A stretch of 64,000 bases of DNA, from contig OY970066.1 in NCBI GenBank assembly GCA_963705285.1, positions 3,844,001-3,908,000 of the forward strand, read 5' to 3'. Numbering within the stretch: the stretch's first letter is position 1; each line of letters starts with the position of its first letter. The position numbers and the translations under genes are program-made. Below, piece by piece: positions 52,001 through 62,155 of this stretch. Under the pieces are notes generated by a model, which was not told the DNA's origin, did no database searches, and was given only the letters and a program-made list of their open reading frames with translations. Source of the stretch: JACMLD01 sp963705285. GTDB taxonomy: Bacteria > Bacteroidota > Bacteroidia > Chitinophagales > Chitinophagaceae.

Positions 52001-55000
52001 ATGAAAAGAATGACACCAAAAATGGATGCCAGGGCGCTGTTTCTGCTGATCGCCTGCTGCTGCATGATGGCCGGGGCCAGCGCGCAATCCGGGTTGCGCA
52101 AAATTACCGGCAAGATTTCAACCACAGATGGCAAAGCCCTTGAAGGTGCATCTGTGCTCAACAAACGCACCAATATCGGGACCTCTACCGATAACCAGGG
52201 CGCCTTTACCATACAGGCCCAAACAGGCGATGTATTGCAGGTGAGTTATGTTGGCTATCTGCGCAAAGACGTAAAGGTGGGTACCTCCGGTACAGTAACC
52301 GCCGCCATTACCCCCGACCAGTCTAAGCTGGAAGACGTAGTGGTGATAGGTTACGGTAAAGCCAAACGCGCCAACCTTACCAGTGCACAAACCACCATCA
52401 CATCAAAAGACATTGAAAAAACGCTGAACACTACCATAGAACAAGCCATACAGGGCAGGTCGGCCGGCGTATATGTTACCCAGAATTCTGGTCAGCCGGG
52501 CGGTGGTATCTCGGTTAATATAAGAGGAGTAGGATCTATCAACGGCAGTACGGAACCGTTGTACGTTATAGATGGTGTACAGGTACCCGGGCAATCCATT
52601 TCATTTGGCGCGCAAAGTTCTGCCAACGGCCTTGCCGGATTAAACCCTGCCGATGTGGAAGACATCCAGGTATTACAAGGCCCATCAGCAACCGCCATCT
52701 ATGGTTCAAGAGCCACCAACGGTGTTTTACTGATAACAACCAAGAGAGGAAAATCGGGCGATGCTAAAATAAACTACGGTTTTCAATACAGTGTACAGCA
52801 GGCGCCGAAACGCTTGGAAGTAATGAACCTGCCGCAATATGCACAAATGGTTAAAGCATTTCACGTCATAGCGGGCGGACAAACACCTGTTGAATTTTTG
52901 GATTCGTCATTGCTGGGCAATGGAACCGACTGGCAGCATGAATTATTTAAAAGTACGCCCATGAGCAAGCACCAGCTGAGTATGAGCGGCGGTAACGATA
53001 AAAGCACGTACTATCTCTCTGGTGAATACCTTGATCAAAAAGGCGTGGCACTTGGTTCAGGATTTAAGCGATATGGTATGCGCCTCAACCTCGATAACAA
53101 ACCCAGGGAATGGGTAACCATTGGTACCAACCTGAGTTTTAATCAAACCAATGAAAACCTGACCACCAGCCAGGAAAATGTGATTTCCGATGCATTGCAG
53201 CTGACACCGCAGGTGCCGGTAAAAAACCTTGACGGATCATGGGGCGGGGGAGATATTGTAAACGGCGCCAACGTATTTGCGCCAGTAAATCCCATTGCCA
53301 TTGCCAACTTAAAAACCAATACACTCACAAGAAGGCAATTCCTGGGCGGACTTAATATCGGCATTAAAATTATAAAGGACCTTACATTCAGGAGTTCTTT
53401 TAATACCAATATCGGCTACTCCAGTTCTACCTATTACCAGCCCACCTATGCCATTGGCTGGGCCCGCAATGTAACTGCCTCACTAAACGATGGTACCAGC
53501 ACCAATACTTACTGGAACTGGAACCAGTTGCTGGAGTATACCAAACAAATACGCAAGCACAATATCGGTTTAATGGCCAGCCATGAAGCGCAGGAATCAA
53601 AATGGAAAAATACCAATGCCGGCAGAACCGGTTTTCTAACAAACACCATACTTGATCTCAATGCAGGCGATCCACTAACGGCTAGCAATGGTGGCGGATC
53701 GGGTGCCTGGGGAATGGAATCATACCTTGGCAGGTTGAGCTATAATTATGACAACAGGTATTTGCTGGTAGGAACCATCCGCCGCGATGGCTCGGCCAAT
53801 TTCGGGCCTGAAAATAAATGGGGCGTATTTCCGTCTGCGTCGGTTGCCTGGCGTGTTTCGCAGGAGAAGTTTTTCAATGTGGATGTCATCAGCGATCTGA
53901 AACTGCGCTTTGAAACCGGCACCACCGGTAATCAGGGCGGTGGCGGTATTTATTCGCCGTTAAGCACAGGCGCCACACCATCAGGTACAGGTTTCCTGCC
54001 TTCGCGGTATAGCAACCCAGGGTTAAAATGGGAAGAAACAAAAACAGATAATATTGGTATTAACCTCGGCCTGTTCAAAAACAGAATAACCGTTGAGTTT
54101 GATTACTATGTAAAAAATACCAACAACCTTTTAATGGATAATCCGTTGCCCTGGTATATGGGTACCAATGGCACCGGTGCGGTAGGTTCGCCCACAGTAA
54201 ACCTGGGTTCTCTGCAAAACAAAGGTTGGGGCCTTACCATTAATACCGTAAATGTTGCTAACGGCACATTCAAATGGGAGTCTAACCTGAATATGTCTGT
54301 ATTCAAAACGACCATCAAGAAATTTTATTCTGATGCCGCCTTTGTAAACCGTACTTCGTGGTGGCTGGACGACTGGACCCAACGTTCTGCAGTAGGCGAG
54401 GCGCCATGGCTGTTCAGGGGATACATTGAAGAAGGTTTGTTTCAGAGCATAGACGAAATTAATAAAAGCGCAGTACCTGTAGATAATAATGGTAACCGGT
54501 TGCCCACCGAGCAGGCCAATGGTATTTGGGTAGGCGATGTGAAGTTTAAAGACCTCAGTGGCCCCAAAGGCGTACCAGACGGCAAAATAGATACGTATGA
54601 TGAGACCTATATCGGTAACCCATGGCCGAAAATGTTTGCCGGGTTTACGAATAGCTTTTCATATAAAAATTTTGATCTCACGGTATTTATCACCGGCACT
54701 TATGGAAACGATATCTATAACTTCATTGCCAAACGCAATACCAATCCTAACAACATCAATGTAAGCCGCAACCTGCTGCTGCATACAATGGAATATGCAC
54801 AGCCAACTACCGATGCATCTGGAAAGGTGGTGCTAAAAAACCCCGGTACAGATGTCGCCAGGATTTCTTACGGCCCCAATGGCAATTATACAAGGCCCAC
54901 CAGCAAATGGGTGGAAGACGGGTCTTACCTGCGTATCAAAAATATATCGCTGTCGTATAACCTGCCCACCACCCTTATCAACCGGCAAAAACTGGTAAAA

Positions 55001-55183
55001 GGTGTGCGCGTTACCGTTAGTGGACAAAATATAGCCACCATTACTGGTTACAAAGGTTTCGACCCCGAAGTGGGTTCATATGTAGGACGGGATGCCAGCG
55101 CAACCAACCAGGCCATTGGCCTTGATTATGGCCGCTACCCGCTGACGCCCATTTATACTTTCAACATTGGTGTAAATTTTTAA
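52001..55183 (+). CDS. SusC/RagA family TonB-dependent outer-membrane transporter
   Basis: 1060 residues from MKRMTPKMDARALFLL; a GTG at 51959 is in frame but the 52001 start gives a clean signal peptide (to about SAQ). Order: CarboxypepD_reg-like domain (ITGKISTTDGKALEGASV), SusC plug (DVVVIGYGKAKRANLTSAQ, then IDGVQVPGQSISFG and LNPADVEDIQVLQGPSATAIYGSRATNGVLLITTKRG), then the TonB-dependent barrel to the C-terminus with YTFNIGVNF. It imports oligosaccharides with SusD. First gene of the PUL operon; susD follows after 10 bases. Confidence 0.94.
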   Translation: MKRMTPKMDARALFLLIACCCMMAGASAQSGLRKITGKISTTDGKALEGASVLNKRTNIGTSTDNQGAFTIQAQTGDVLQVSYVGYLRKDVKVGTSGTVTAAITPDQSKLEDVVVIGYGKAKRANLTSAQTTITSKDIEKTLNTTIEQAIQGRSAGVYVTQNSGQPGGGISVNIRGVGSINGSTEPLYVIDGVQVPGQSISFGAQSSANGLAGLNPADVEDIQVLQGPSATAIYGSRATNGVLLITTKRGKSGDAKINYGFQYSVQQAPKRLEVMNLPQYAQMVKAFHVIAGGQTPVEFLDSSLLGNGTDWQHELFKSTPMSKHQLSMSGGNDKSTYYLSGEYLDQKGVALGSGFKRYGMRLNLDNKPREWVTIGTNLSFNQTNENLTTSQENVISDALQLTPQVPVKNLDGSWGGGDIVNGANVFAPVNPIAIANLKTNTLTRRQFLGGLNIGIKIIKDLTFRSSFNTNIGYSSSTYYQPTYAIGWARNVTASLNDGTSTNTYWNWNQLLEYTKQIRKHNIGLMASHEAQESKWKNTNAGRTGFLTNTILDLNAGDPLTASNGGGSGAWGMESYLGRLSYNYDNRYLLVGTIRRDGSANFGPENKWGVFPSASVAWRVSQEKFFNVDVISDLKLRFETGTTGNQGGGGIYSPLSTGATPSGTGFLPSRYSNPGLKWEETKTDNIGINLGLFKNRITVEFDYYVKNTNNLLMDNPLPWYMGTNGTGAVGSPTVNLGSLQNKGWGLTINTVNVANGTFKWESNLNMSVFKTTIKKFYSDAAFVNRTSWWLDDWTQRSAVGEAPWLFRGYIEEGLFQSIDEINKSAVPVDNNGNRLPTEQANGIWVGDVKFKDLSGPKGVPDGKIDTYDETYIGNPWPKMFAGFTNSFSYKNFDLTVFITGTYGNDIYNFIAKRNTNPNNINVSRNLLLHTMEYAQPTTDASGKVVLKNPGTDVARISYGPNGNYTRPTSKWVEDGSYLRIKNISLSYNLPTTLINRQKLVKGVRVTVSGQNIATITGYKGFDPEVGSYVGRDASATNQAIGLDYGRYPLTPIYTFNIGVNF

Positions 55184-55193
55184 AACTGTGAAC

Positions 55194-56879
55194 ATGAAAA
55201 ATTCGAATAAAATATTTCAAGGGATGGGCCTGCTGCTTGCTACCGTTATCATTTGCAGCTGCTCAAAGAATTTCCTGGAGAAACCGCCCACCGATTCTAT
55301 TGTAGACGCCAGTTTTTATAAAACCGACGAACAGGTACTGGCCGGTACCGGCCTTTTATACAGCAAGGTGTGGTTTGATTATAACGACAAAGCCTCGTAT
55401 AACCTGGGCGATTTTCGTGCAGGTACAGCTTTCTCTGCATATAACGACCGCGGCAATGTGCTTTTTAACACCACGGGCAACACACCTGAAAATGGATCGG
55501 CATGGCGCTCGTTTTTTATTGTGGTAGGTCAATCCAACCTGGCCATACAAAATATAAACAAGTATGCCGGCGATGGCGTTTCGCCCACCGTTAAAAAAAT
55601 GGCCATTGCAGAAGCACGGTTCATGCGCGCATTGGCGTACAGTTTCCTGGTAATGAACTGGGGCCCTGTGCCGGTAATTGAAAATAACCTTACCATTCTG
55701 TCCGATACCACCATCAGCAGAAATACTGAAAAAAGCGTTTGGAAATTTATTACCGGTGAAATGCGGGCAGCCGCGGCAGATTTGCCTGAATCACCTTTGC
55801 GCCCCGGAAGGGTAACCAGATGGTCGGCAGAAGGAATGCTGAGCCGCTTTTACCTGATTCGTTCCGGTGTTGAAGCCAATGGTGCAGGCCCGCGCAACCA
55901 ATCGTTCTTAGACAGTGCAAAATACTTTGCTGGCAGGGTAATTACCAGCAGCGGCGCTTCGCTGATGAAAAATTATGCCGACCTGTTTTTATACCCTTAT
56001 GATAACAATGCAGAATCATTATTCTCGCTGCAATGGGTGTATTCTCCCGGCGCATGGGGTACACAAAACTCTGCACCTGCTTACCTGGCTTACAGTCCTG
56101 ATATTGCCAATGGAGACGGTTGGGGCGGCGACAAAGGCGCCACCTGGTGGATGATGACGCAGTATGAAGGCATCACCGCCAACGCCACCGGTGATACATT
56201 AAAAGGAAGAACGCTTGACCAAAGATTGAAGGCTACGTTCATGTTGCCCGGTACGCGTTACTCAGAAATAACACAAACGATTACAGGCGGTAAACAAAAA
56301 CTCATTTATCCTTCAACAGCATCAACCGGTGACAACGTTAACTTTTTAGCGATTAAAAAATATGTAACCGGCAAAGCAGAAGATGTGGGCGGACAGGCAG
56401 CTTCTCAATACTATGGCAATGATACTTATATGTTGCGGCTGGCAGAAATTTACCTGATATATGCAGAAGCCACATTGGGCAATACTGCTTCCACCACCGA
56501 CGCAAAGGCGCTGGAGTATTTTAACAAAGTGCATATGCGCGCCGGGTTGCCTGAATACATTACGCCACTTACTATTGATGCTATATTAAAAGAGCGTTTT
56601 GTTGAATTTGCTATTGAAGGCCTCGCCTGGTATGACCTGGTAAGCCTGCATTATTACAACAAAGCAAAAGCCTACAGCATATTGAATGCACAGGACAGGG
56701 GCATATTTGCTACGATACCAGACAGGTTTCCTGACCCCACCAGCTGGACTTTTATTAAAACCACCTGGGCAACCAATGAGAGAAAGATAACAGCAAACGA
56801 CGGCAACTTTTTACTGCCTATACCTGCAGCGGAACTCAGCCAGGCACCTAACCTGCTGAAAGCGCCCGTGGATTATTAA
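55194..56879 (+). CDS. SusD/RagB family surface glycan-binding lipoprotein
   Basis: 561 residues from MKNSNKIFQGMG; a GTG at 55188 is in frame. A lipobox puts Cys23 at the mature N-terminus (IICSC). The SusD pattern FLEKPPTDSIVDASFY, AEARFMRALAYSFLVMNWGPVPVIE, and the C-terminal LRLAEIYLIYAEATLG plus FVEFAIEGLAWYDLV are all seen. It caps the SusC pore and captures glycan. Operon with susC and two further lipoproteins. Confidence 0.94.
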   Translation: MKNSNKIFQGMGLLLATVIICSCSKNFLEKPPTDSIVDASFYKTDEQVLAGTGLLYSKVWFDYNDKASYNLGDFRAGTAFSAYNDRGNVLFNTTGNTPENGSAWRSFFIVVGQSNLAIQNINKYAGDGVSPTVKKMAIAEARFMRALAYSFLVMNWGPVPVIENNLTILSDTTISRNTEKSVWKFITGEMRAAAADLPESPLRPGRVTRWSAEGMLSRFYLIRSGVEANGAGPRNQSFLDSAKYFAGRVITSSGASLMKNYADLFLYPYDNNAESLFSLQWVYSPGAWGTQNSAPAYLAYSPDIANGDGWGGDKGATWWMMTQYEGITANATGDTLKGRTLDQRLKATFMLPGTRYSEITQTITGGKQKLIYPSTASTGDNVNFLAIKKYVTGKAEDVGGQAASQYYGNDTYMLRLAEIYLIYAEATLGNTASTTDAKALEYFNKVHMRAGLPEYITPLTIDAILKERFVEFAIEGLAWYDLVSLHYYNKAKAYSILNAQDRGIFATIPDRFPDPTSWTFIKTTWATNERKITANDGNFLLPIPAAELSQAPNLLKAPVDY

Positions 56880-56913
56880 ACAGCCATCAAATATGTTTTT
56901 AAAAGACATTAAT

Positions 56914-58056
56914 ATGAAAAGAATAAACCAATCATTGTACATGCTGATACTGGCGTTTGTCTTTACAGTATTATACGCATCCTGTACCAAAGATGATCAC
57001 AAAGGATTGCCCCGGATAAATTATGTACGGGTAACCAATCCAGTTTCTGCAGATTCATTGCTCACCGGTGCATTTCAGGGAAACCTGATTGCCCTGATAG
57101 GTGAAAACCTGGAAGATGCGGTGGAGATATGGTTCAATGATCAGAAAGCATCTTTAACTCCCACGTACATTACCAGCAACAGCATTCTGGTAAGCGTGCC
57201 GGCGCCCATCCCAAAGGTGATCACTAATAAAATAAAAATTGTTTTCGCGGGCGGCAATACATTGTTGTACGATTTTAAAGTACAGATCAGCGAACCCACA
57301 GTGGAAGCTATGGATTGTGAATATGTACTTACCGGTGCAGAAGCTACCCTTCGCGGGGATTATTTTTATGAACCGCTTTCCATAACTTTTGAAGGCGGCG
57401 CCAAAGCCGAACTGGTAACCGTTGCTGATAAAATCATAAAAATGAAAATTCCGGCGGGTGCATTACCCGGCCCTATCACTGTTACCACCAACTTCGGCAC
57501 CACCAAATCAAATTTCTGGTTCAGGGATAACCGGAACATTTTTCTCAGCAGCGATCCTTTTACCGGATGGTGGAACAACGCGTTTGTGGTAACCAGCCCG
57601 GGTGCCGGCGACCCGCCTGCGATCAATGGTAATTATATTAGAGTTAAAAAAGCCATCGGCGCATGGGCCTGGACGGAAGTGGCCGGCGGACCGGCATCTG
57701 CCATGGGTGCTATCAGTAAAAATATTCCTGATGAAGCTATTCTCAAGCCCTCGGATTACAACCTCAAGTTTGAAGTAAATACCATGAAGCCCTACAATAA
57801 CAATGTGCTCAAAATAAATGTAGGATTGCAGGCAGAGAATAACGACAACTACAAATGGCTGCCCCCTTATGACACGAAAGGGCAGTGGCAAACAGTGGTC
57901 ATTCCGTTTGAAGACATTACCAAGAGCTACGGTGCACCACTAACGGTTAACCCTAATGGCTATTGGACCAGGCTATTGTTTCATGGCGGCGGAGATCTGG
58001 ACTGTGACATGTCTTTTGATAATTTCCGCGTAGTACCCAAAGTGCTAAAGAAATAA
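56914..58056 (+). CDS. Surface glycan-binding lipoprotein (first SGBP)
   Basis: 380 residues from MKRINQSLYM; an ATG at 56893 is in frame. Lipobox with Cys24 (LYASC). Two IPT/TIG-like Ig domains follow (LIALIGENLEDAVEIWFNDQ, ATLRGDYFYEPLSITFEG), then a C-terminal carbohydrate-module-like domain (WTEVAGG, KINVGLQAENN, DMSFDNFRVVPK). Position after SusD is the usual place of SGBPs. The ligand is probably the same mannan as in the locus. Confidence 0.83.
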   Translation: MKRINQSLYMLILAFVFTVLYASCTKDDHKGLPRINYVRVTNPVSADSLLTGAFQGNLIALIGENLEDAVEIWFNDQKASLTPTYITSNSILVSVPAPIPKVITNKIKIVFAGGNTLLYDFKVQISEPTVEAMDCEYVLTGAEATLRGDYFYEPLSITFEGGAKAELVTVADKIIKMKIPAGALPGPITVTTNFGTTKSNFWFRDNRNIFLSSDPFTGWWNNAFVVTSPGAGDPPAINGNYIRVKKAIGAWAWTEVAGGPASAMGAISKNIPDEAILKPSDYNLKFEVNTMKPYNNNVLKINVGLQAENNDNYKWLPPYDTKGQWQTVVIPFEDITKSYGAPLTVNPNGYWTRLLFHGGGDLDCDMSFDNFRVVPKVLKK

Positions 58057-58093
58057 TAGGTGTTATTTTGGAAACACTGCAAAAAAACAAACA

Positions 58094-59644
58094 ATGAGTA
58101 AAATATTTAATAGCAATAAATGGCTTTTCCTGGTATGTTGTGTGATGGCCGCCGGGTTGGCCTTCTCCTGTTCAAAAGATGATAACAACAATGCACCCAC
58201 CAAAGTGGTATTGCTGAGTTTTGGTCCTTCGGGTGCGAAGCATGGAGATACCATAACGTTTATAGGCAATAACTTAAATAAAGTAACTGCCGTACAACTT
58301 ACCGGTGCCATGGTTCCTTCCACTGCATTTACTGAATATACAGCGGAGCGCATCCGGTTTATTATTCCCACTGCCACGCAGGAAGGGTATGCCACACTTA
58401 AAACACCCGAAGGCGATATTGTGTCGAAAACAATGATCAACTTTACGGTAACCGCTAAAATTACTTCAGTAACAAAACAGGCGCGCCCCGGAGAAAATAT
58501 CACCATCAAAGGCGAATTTCTTAACTGGGTAAAAGAAGTGCGTTTTGCAAAGGATATTGCTGAAACAACTTTTGTAAGCAGAACGCTTACTGAACTGGTA
58601 GTGAAAGTGCCCGCTGCAGCACAAACAGGCACGCTGTTTATATCTAACGGTGGCGTTAAACCGCTAACGATTGAAACAGATAGTGTTTTGATTGTAACCC
58701 TGCCGGCCATCACTGCTCTGAACCCCAACCCGGTGTTGCATGCGGCCAACCTTACAATTACAGGTACCAATCTCGATTTAACGAAAGAGATACTCTTTGC
58801 GGGTGTAAAAGACCCGGTGTCTGCGTTTGTTAGCAGAACACCTACCGAGATTGTAGTAAAGGTTCCTGCCAGTACAGAAAAAGGAAAGGTAACGCTGGTT
58901 GCCAATTCAAAAGTAAATGCGCCCTCGGCGCAGGATTTAGTATTGCTGCTACCTTCGGTGGATACCATCATGCCCAATCCTGTTGCGCCTTCAGCCAACC
59001 TCACCATTACCGGAAAAAACCTTGACCTGGTGAGCGGCGTTTCATTTATTGGTGTAACGCTTCCGGTAAAAACTTTTGTGTCACAATCGGCTTCCGAATT
59101 GGTGGTAAAGGTTCCGGATGGCGCTTTAAAAGGTAAACTAACGCTGGGTGTTATCAATTCCACATTAACTGTTGAAACCAGTGTGCTGGATTATATTGGT
59201 GGGCTTCCGCCGCTGGCCGATTTTGCGTTTGCCATTTATACAGACGCATTGCAGAATGGTTACCAGGACTGGTCGTACACCGATACGCATGACTTCAGCA
59301 GTACAGCTATTGTAAGGCAGGGCGTCAATTCAATAAAGGCTGTGTATGGAATAGGTGGGTACCAGGGTGTTACTTTCCACGCCAATACGGCACCGTCTAC
59401 AGCAGGCTATACAAAAATTGAGCTTTCTGTATTTGGCACGCCAGGAACAGCAGGAAAAACTTTAAACATGGTCATCAACGGCAGTTATGGTACCACTTAT
59501 CCGCTGGCATTAGCCGAGGGAGAGTGGAAAACGTTCAGCTTTAACCTGAGTGCCATTGGTAACCCGGCTACGTTGGGAGAAGTAGTATTGCAGTCAGCAG
59601 GCTGGAGTGGTACGATATATATCGATCATGTGGGATTAAGATAG
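58094..59644 (+). CDS. Surface glycan-binding lipoprotein with four IPT/TIG domains (second SGBP)
   Basis: 516 residues. Signal peptide with lipobox Cys26 (AFSC). Four tandem IPT/TIG domains (GDTITFIGNNLNKVTAVQL, ENITIKGEFLNWVKEVRF, ANLTITGTNLDLTKEILF, ANLTITGKNLDLVSGVSF), each followed by a strand ELVVKVP; then a C-terminal beta-sandwich (NGYQDWSYTDTHDFSSTA ... GTIYIDHVGLR) like carbohydrate-binding modules. The long string of Ig units would hold the binding domain away from the membrane. Last gene of the operon; the antisense ORF at 58063-59163 is a shadow. Confidence 0.82.
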   Translation: MSKIFNSNKWLFLVCCVMAAGLAFSCSKDDNNNAPTKVVLLSFGPSGAKHGDTITFIGNNLNKVTAVQLTGAMVPSTAFTEYTAERIRFIIPTATQEGYATLKTPEGDIVSKTMINFTVTAKITSVTKQARPGENITIKGEFLNWVKEVRFAKDIAETTFVSRTLTELVVKVPAAAQTGTLFISNGGVKPLTIETDSVLIVTLPAITALNPNPVLHAANLTITGTNLDLTKEILFAGVKDPVSAFVSRTPTEIVVKVPASTEKGKVTLVANSKVNAPSAQDLVLLLPSVDTIMPNPVAPSANLTITGKNLDLVSGVSFIGVTLPVKTFVSQSASELVVKVPDGALKGKLTLGVINSTLTVETSVLDYIGGLPPLADFAFAIYTDALQNGYQDWSYTDTHDFSSTAIVRQGVNSIKAVYGIGGYQGVTFHANTAPSTAGYTKIELSVFGTPGTAGKTLNMVINGSYGTTYPLALAEGEWKTFSFNLSAIGNPATLGEVVLQSAGWSGTIYIDHVGLR

Positions 59645-59647
59645 GAA

Positions 59648-59675
59648 GTTTATAGTTTGTAGTTTTTAGTTGTTT
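59648..59675 (+). repeat. Heptamer array after the second SGBP gene
   Basis: GTTTATA, GTTTGTA, GTTTTTA, GTTGTTT, starting 3 bases after the stop codon. Confidence 0.65.
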
Positions 59676-59711
59676 TACTACGCTGCGCTCTGTGACCCAC
59701 ATACATTCGGC

Positions 59712-59778
59712 GCATGCTCCCCTCTCCTTTGGAGAGGGGCCGGGGGTGAGGTGATTAGAGGAGAGGGGCGGGGGTAAG
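59712..59778. repeat. GC-rich palindromic element between convergent genes
   Basis: CCCCTCTCC-TTT-GGAGAGGGG forms a 9-bp stem, followed by CCGGGGGTGAGG and another GGAGAGGGGCGGGGGT. A common type of Bacteroidota intergenic repeat; it probably also terminates both transcripts. Confidence 0.6.
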
Positions 59779-59779
59779 C

Positions 59780-60664
59780 TCAAATAAATATCCTTGTACC
59801 TGTGCCGGAATAACTTTCCCTGAAGTCTTTGGGCGTAGTGCTTTTTTTCTTTTTAAAGATGCGGTTAAAATTAGAGATGTTGTTAAAGCCGCAGTGGTAG
59901 GCAATTTCGGCAATGGATTGGGAGGTGTCTATCAACATTCGCGATGCATTACCCAACCTGATTTCGTTGAGGCAATCGATAAACGTCATGCCGGTTTTGG
60001 CTTTGAAAAAACGGCTGAATGCAGCTTCGGTCATATTAGACAGTTTGGCCACCTCGCTCAGCTTAATAGATTTGTGAAAATTCTGGTTGATGTGTTCCAT
60101 GGTTCTTTCAACGCGCCGGCTGTTGTAAAACGAATGGCCGTTGCTGATAAACGAAGTATCGGAGAGCATACGCATATTCCTGGAGGTGGACAGATCGTGC
60201 AGGATAGATATCAGTTCCAGCACAGAATCGAATCCATGTTTTTTATTCAGTTCAAGAATACGCGGCGCCAGTTGCTGAATGGTCTCTTTTGAAAAAGAAA
60301 TGCCACGGCTGGATTTATCAAACATCGTTCTCATAAAACTCAGTTGGTTTCGCCGGAGAAGTTTTTCATCAAAAAGATCTTTGTGAAACTGTATGGTTAC
60401 TTCATGTATTTCTTTGCTTTTGCATTTATGGGTAAACCATGCATGTACCAGGTTAGAGCCTACCAGTACCAGTTCAAGATCGCCAATTTCTTCCATATGA
60501 TCGCCCACCACGCGTTTGGCCCCTTTTGCATTACTGATGAAATTGAGTTCGAATTCTTCGTGGTAATGAAGCGGAAAATCAAAATCGCTTTTATGTCGAG
60601 CAAACAATGTAAAACAGTCCGCCTGTGTAAGCGGCGTAATTTCTTTTAAGGTGCTTTTAGGCAT
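59780..60664 (-). CDS. AraC family transcriptional regulator
   Basis: 294 residues. An N-terminal cupin-like sensing domain (HYHEEFELNFISNAKGAKRVVGDH) is followed by a C-terminal double HTH_18 (KLSEVAKLSNMTEAAFSRFFKAKTGMTFIDCLN and IAEIAYHCGFNNISNFNRIFKKK). It is divergent from the mannanase gene and beside the PUL operon, so it probably controls the GH26/symporter unit. The ligand is unknown. Confidence 0.9.
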   Translation of the reverse strand: MPKSTLKEITPLTQADCFTLFARHKSDFDFPLHYHEEFELNFISNAKGAKRVVGDHMEEIGDLELVLVGSNLVHAWFTHKCKSKEIHEVTIQFHKDLFDEKLLRRNQLSFMRTMFDKSSRGISFSKETIQQLAPRILELNKKHGFDSVLELISILHDLSTSRNMRMLSDTSFISNGHSFYNSRRVERTMEHINQNFHKSIKLSEVAKLSNMTEAAFSRFFKAKTGMTFIDCLNEIRLGNASRMLIDTSQSIAEIAYHCGFNNISNFNRIFKKKKSTTPKDFRESYSGTGTRIFI

Positions 60665-60869
60665 ACAGCAAATTGAACAATCGTATTAAATATTAGGGTT
60701 TACTTAAAATGCACTTGCAATGGTAAAAATAGTACAATAATGTATACTTTTTTAAATAGCGGTCTATCCCTAGTATGACAGCAGATCAGGTATTACACTA
60801 CCCGTTATGAATGCCAAATAGTATAACATAAAGATAAAAAAGTATTAGTTTTTCGTGCGCTATTAAATT

Positions 60870-60877
60870 TAATTTTG
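60870..60877 (+). promoter_or_regulatory. Candidate -7 box of the GH26-symporter unit
   Basis: TAATTTTG matches TAnnTTTG, about 120 bases before the GH26 ATG. No TTG at -33. Confidence 0.35.
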
Positions 60878-60998
60878 TACAGCTTGTTGTTATGAAAGAG
60901 ATATGTTTTTATTCCTGCGTTGCAAGGCGGGTCAACTGCATCCATCTTCTTCTCATGCATCAGTTGCTATTTTGTTAACCAGCCATTTTAACTATATA

Positions 60999-62111
60999 AT
61001 GCGCAAAGTCTGCGGTTTTTTATGGGTACTGCTTTGTTCGCTGGCTGTATCAGGCCAGGAGTATCCCGCAGATGCGAAAGCCAGCGCGGAAACAGTTCGG
61101 CTGTATAACAATTTGAAGCGGCTGCGGGCAAAAGGCTTTTTGTTTGGTCACCAGGACGATTTGGCGTATGGTGTAAATTGGAAATACATAGATGGCAACA
61201 GCGATATTAAAGAAGTGACCGGTGATTACCCATCTCTATATGGATGGGAACTCGGCCACCTGGAACTGGACAGTACAAAAAACCTGGATGGAGTGCCGTT
61301 TGATAAAATGAAAGCGTTTATTGCTGCCGGTTATGCCCGCGGAGGCATAATTACCATCAGCTGGCACTTCACTAATGCCGTAACCGGTAAATCTGCGTGG
61401 GATGCAACAGATGGAACGGTTGCGGCTATTCTACCAGGTGGCAATAAGCATGAATTGTACAAAAGCTGGCTGCATAAAATAGCCGCATTTATGCAAAGTT
61501 TAAAGGGGAAAAATGGAGAGCCAATCCCGGTTATCTTCCGCCCTTTTCATGAACTGAACGGAAGCTGGTTCTGGTGGGGCAAAAAATGGTGTACACCCGA
61601 AGAGATGAAAAATATCTATCGCTTTACCCATAGGTATTTGCGCGATAGCCTGCAGGTGCACAACCTGCTGTATGCGTTCAATACAGACCGTTTTTCTAAC
61701 GAGGAAGAATATTTGGAGCGCTATCCGGGCGATGAATGGGTAGACATTATTGGGTTTGATATTTACCAGCGCTCCAATAACAACAAAAAGTTTATGCATG
61801 ATATGGATAGAAGCCTTGCCACGCTGGAAAAAATGGCTGTCACGAAAAATAAGATTGCAGCCCTTACAGAATTTGGTTATGGAACATTGCCAGATAGTAC
61901 CTGGTGGACAAAAGTGTTATTGCCGGCCATTGGGTCGCATCAGATTGCTTATGCATTGGCGTGGCGCAATGCCGGCAGATCTGCCCGAGGCAACTATGAA
62001 TATTATGTGCCGTTCAAAGGTGAAGCCTCTGCACATGATTTTATATTGTTTTATAATGATGACCGAACCCTGTTTCAAAAAGACGCGGCAAAAGAAGATG
62101 TATACTGGTAA
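60999..62111 (+). CDS. Glycoside hydrolase family 26 beta-mannanase
   Basis: 370 residues from MRKVCGFLWVLLC, signal peptide ending SGQ; the frame is open from 60903 but that start has no signal. GH26 hallmarks: GHQDDLAYG near the start, SWHFTNA, acid/base E185 in RPFHELNGSWFWWG and nucleophile E291 in ALTEFGYG. It should cleave beta-1,4-mannan or short mannooligosaccharides. The symporter gene follows after 44 bases. No lipobox is visible, so it may be periplasmic or secreted. Confidence 0.92.
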   Translation: MRKVCGFLWVLLCSLAVSGQEYPADAKASAETVRLYNNLKRLRAKGFLFGHQDDLAYGVNWKYIDGNSDIKEVTGDYPSLYGWELGHLELDSTKNLDGVPFDKMKAFIAAGYARGGIITISWHFTNAVTGKSAWDATDGTVAAILPGGNKHELYKSWLHKIAAFMQSLKGKNGEPIPVIFRPFHELNGSWFWWGKKWCTPEEMKNIYRFTHRYLRDSLQVHNLLYAFNTDRFSNEEEYLERYPGDEWVDIIGFDIYQRSNNNKKFMHDMDRSLATLEKMAVTKNKIAALTEFGYGTLPDSTWWTKVLLPAIGSHQIAYALAWRNAGRSARGNYEYYVPFKGEASAHDFILFYNDDRTLFQKDAAKEDVYW

Positions 62112-62155
62112 TACAGTCATGAGCTGCAAGTAGTGGAAGGCATCACAGTTTTATT

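Noticed and set aside
58063..59163. 366-residue ORF antisense to the second SGBP gene
   Set aside because: It mirrors the repeated IPT/TIG coding sequence, has low-complexity Ser/Thr/Val composition, and no recognisable domain; the sense protein is clearly real.
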